The notes beneath the pieces were generated by a model, which was given only the letters and a program-made list of their open reading frames with translations, was not told the DNA's origin and ran no database searches. A program made the position numbers and the translations under genes. Positions 61,341 through 64,000 of a stretch of 64,000 bases of DNA are shown here, one piece after another. How positions within the stretch are numbered: the first letter of the stretch is position 1; every line of letters begins with the position of its first letter. The DNA is from Cryptomeria japonica (Eukaryota > Streptophyta > Pinopsida > Cupressales > Cupressaceae): contig NC_081414.1 in the NCBI RefSeq assembly GCF_030272615.1, positions 820,691,896-820,755,895 of the forward strand, given 5' to 3'.

Positions 61341-62145
61341 TGTTAGGATTAATGACACTTCCAAAGATACTGAGAGGGGGGGGGTGTGAAGTAGTATCTA
61401 ACTAGTTGACAGAATATTTAACGTTATTAAGTATTTTGCATTCCAAAATAGTGTATCAGTAAATAAGAGTTAATGTAGTAAACAAGAACAATCAAGACAA
61501 CATAGAAAATACACCATAACACAAGATATTTAACGAGGAAACCTAGTGTGGGAAAAACCTCGATGAAATTTGTGACCCATAATATTCAGTCACTGGCCAA
61601 TGATTAAATATTACTTATAATGAGGAGTCTGCACATGCAGGAAGGCAAACTGCCTAGAGCTCACCGGTTAATCTACAAAATAGAAGTCTCACTGACTTAC
61701 CAAATGGATTATGAGAATCCAATATAATGTACTGCTTCAAATTAGCATCAACTATACCGGGTTCAGTACCAGTTGAAGCTCATGCTATAACCATAAACCT
61801 TATACAAAATCTGCCTTGTGCATTCACATATATCTTCCTTAATATTTGCTCATTCCTATCTCATCTATCATCCTCCTTACAAAATGATTTACAAGATCTC
61901 ATACATATATGAGTCTATTACAATATGCCATGTCGGCTTTACAAAAGATAATTACAATTAAATACAATAAACAAAAGTTTATTCCTATCGGCTGGGGTGT
62001 CGGTATGCATTGTTGTTGGTGCCGGTGAAGTGCCTGCCGGTGCCGGTGCTTGCCGATGGTTTATCAGATGAATGTTGGAAGGTTTCCTGAAGGTTGCCAT
62101 CAATGAAAACACCTTCAATTCTCATTAGAGTGTATAATACCAACA
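61341..62145 (-). repeat. 3' LTR of element B (805 bp)
   Basis: It contains ACGAGGAAACC with GGGAAAAACC (about 61531-61560) and CTGCACATGCAGGAAGG (about 61631). Confidence 0.82.
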
Positions 62146-62348
62146 ATCTCCCCCTTTGGCATTGATGGAAACACTCATGAGAAAAATCCAAAAACTGTTC
62201 CAAAAAGTGAGGTCCAAAACATTTACCAAAAATATGTACTCCCCCTGAGCAGATGATCTCTTTTGAATAGCCATTTTTCTCTATCCACTACTCCCCCTTT
62301 AACATCAATGAAAAAAGTTGTCAAAAATTGTCAAATGAGTGCAAAATT

Positions 62349-64000
62349 TCATCTTAAGGTTTGTAACCGGTTGGTTACAATCTAAAATATATCAGCCAAA
62401 ACCAAGTTTCAACTCTGCATGAATCTGTTGCTATCATTCATGGTTGCCTCAGTTCGTTGGATCATTCTGATGAGATGATGCATATGCTCTTCTGGTGATC
62501 TTTCCCCTTGAATTAATGCCTTAGAGATCTCATTTCTTAGAGAGATAAGGTTATCTTATTTAGGACTAAGTTATACTTAAGCTCTCTGACATTTGCCTTG
62601 ATCCTTGCTTTTTCTTTCTTAAATTTCTTCAACTTTTCCTCAAATCTTGCTATTTCTTGCTCAATAACTGATATAGGTTCATATGAACCAGTAATGTTAT
62701 CATCTATATCATCTATTTCCTTTTGTACTCTGCTTATTTCTTTTTCAATGTCCCAAGTCAACAGATGTGGCTTGCATGTTTCCCTGTACAATTCCTTATA
62801 TTCCAAAATTGTTGTATTTAGTGCTGGTAAAAGTGTGTTAATGTGTTAAGTGCACTTCTTTATTATGTCCTCAAAGAATTTTTCTTTTTCTTTTTCCATT
62901 TTCTCTTTGAATGTATCCTCATTTACTTTATCAATTGTTATTACATTTCCAACAATAAATTTAGACAATGTGTCTAACTGACCTAAAGAATCCTTTACAT
63001 GATCTATATTGCATTTTGGTGCAATCATCTTAAGAATAGGTATTGTATCATCAATTGCCTTGTAGGCCAATGCATTACAGTCAGTTATCTTCTTAATAGA
63101 GTCCAGGAGTACCTCTGTCACATTTGTAGGCCTAAATTCACTTAGTGAAGTACTTGATGTCTGACCAATTGCCTTTGTTATTTCAATGCTTCCAGTATTA
63201 GTAACCAATTTGCTTGTATCAACCTCCGGTGGATCAGTCTGAGTTTGTATTTCAACTAGAGATGGTTTGGGGTTCTCAGTGATTACCGGTTTCACTATCT
63301 CAATATGTACCTATGCCTCTGTCGGTTTCTCTGTTGGTTTCTTTGTGTTATCAATTGCTAGTATCTCTATCTCTGTCTCTGTAGGTTTCTTAGTGCCAAC
63401 ATCTATACTACTAGTATTCATTCCATTGTCCAAAGATTGTTTTGAATGCTTTGTTTGCTCTGTTTGTATTTCAACCTCAACATTTTCTGCCAGTTTCTTA
63501 GCATTGTTTTCATTGTTAGCAATATCATTTTGTACCTCTGTGCTATCCTTATCCACAACAATGTTGACTTCTTGAGTATCAACATTTATGGTGAATAGAA
63601 TTTCTGATTCAGGGTTAGTGTCATCATGTGTTATGTCCATGTTTTCAATAGCCGGTGTATCATCAGTATGTATCGGTGTTGTATCCAAGGGTGGTGGTAA
63701 GTTGTCAGTTATTTTGATGTTTGGTATTCCACCAAATTTACCTTTCCCTTTGTCCTTGTCCTTCTGATATACCTTAAATGTTTTCTTAGGATTGTTCAAT
63801 TCTTCTTGTTGTTCCTTTTCTACAAAAAAGATATCCCATTTATCAGCCATTTCCTTTGCAATTTCATTAACTCTTCTAGCCATTAAGCTCACTTGCTGGT
63901 GACCGCTAGCAAAAACTGATATGTTAGCCTCACAAATTAATTCATCAATCTCCTCTTTAGAGTTATGTACAGCTAGAAGTTTTTCAACCTTAAGTTTCTT
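62349..64000 (-). pseudogene. ORFX of element B (partial)
   Basis: The minus strand gives FASGHQQVSLMARRVNEIAK, DKWDIFFVEKEQQEE, an acidic linker with DNLPPPLDTTP, then VLLDSIKKITDCNALAYKAI, QLDTLSKFIVGNV, LEYKELYRETCKPHLLTWDI and NLVLADIF. These match element A in the same order. Stops near 62848 and 62536 and one near 62375 interrupt it. Relative to A the linker differs while the flanking helical zones are conserved. Confidence 0.78.

Larger units (their letters stand above)
61341..64000 (-). mobile_element. Element B: ORFX element, cut by the window edge
   Basis: 3' LTR 61341-62145 (TGTTAGGATT to ACCAACA), PPT CCAAAGGGGGAGAT, further PPT-like runs near 62238 and 62288, then ORFX to the window end. 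The rest lies outside. Confidence 0.8.

Overview
The window looks like a gymnosperm, most likely conifer, nuclear segment. One end holds the 3' part of a plant-type gene with introns, gamma-glutamyltranspeptidase (GGT). After a few kb of AT-rich intergenic and low-complexity DNA, almost everything from 11.7 kb to the window edge is retroelements inserted into one another. LTRs of 0.5-2 kb, TATA boxes, tRNA-type primer sites and frequent C-to-T style stop codons support a large, methylated, repeat-rich plant genome. The species assignment is inference.

Layout. 1-4016: GGT exons, + strand, cut by the window start. 4017-11749: no convincing gene; it holds a duplicated hairpin, a Ty1/copia fragment, microsatellites, a 1.5-kb polypyrimidine tract and palindromes centred on CCCGTACGGG. 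11750-22046: complete element D, + strand, with LTRs, primer site, zinc-knuckle gag, then a large non-pol ORF ('ORFX') where pol should be. Its 3' LTR is split by a 5'-truncated LINE-like insertion (18556-21431) with a 15-bp duplication. 22047-23443: remnant of an unrecognised gene with a 51-bp coding minisatellite. 23444-42918: minus-strand Ty1/copia element with gag, protease, integrase, RT and RNase H remnants. It is split by a solo LTR (27071-40339), which is split by a young LARD-like element (28438-40253, 5-bp duplication CTATT), which contains another solo LTR (35475-35965, duplication CCTAT).

The copia 5' LTR breaks exactly where a decayed Ty3/gypsy Athila/Tat-like element begins (42919-49304). 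That element is interrupted by minus-strand ORFX element A (49305-52880), then element C (LTR 52881-61156). The LTR of C is split by gag-only element E (53100-60003, duplication AACTT). Inside C begins ORFX element B (61341 to the edge).

How the parts relate. Elements D, A and B share ORFX and repeated PPT-like G-runs. D and E share a multi-knuckle gag. LTRs of the copia element, the solo LTR, A, B, C and E share short motifs. This fits a family in which pol-less members depend on a pol-bearing relative such as the copia element. The most unusual structure is a pair of arrays inside the LARD in which an AGCGCRT heptamer recurs every 21 bp, about 32 times.
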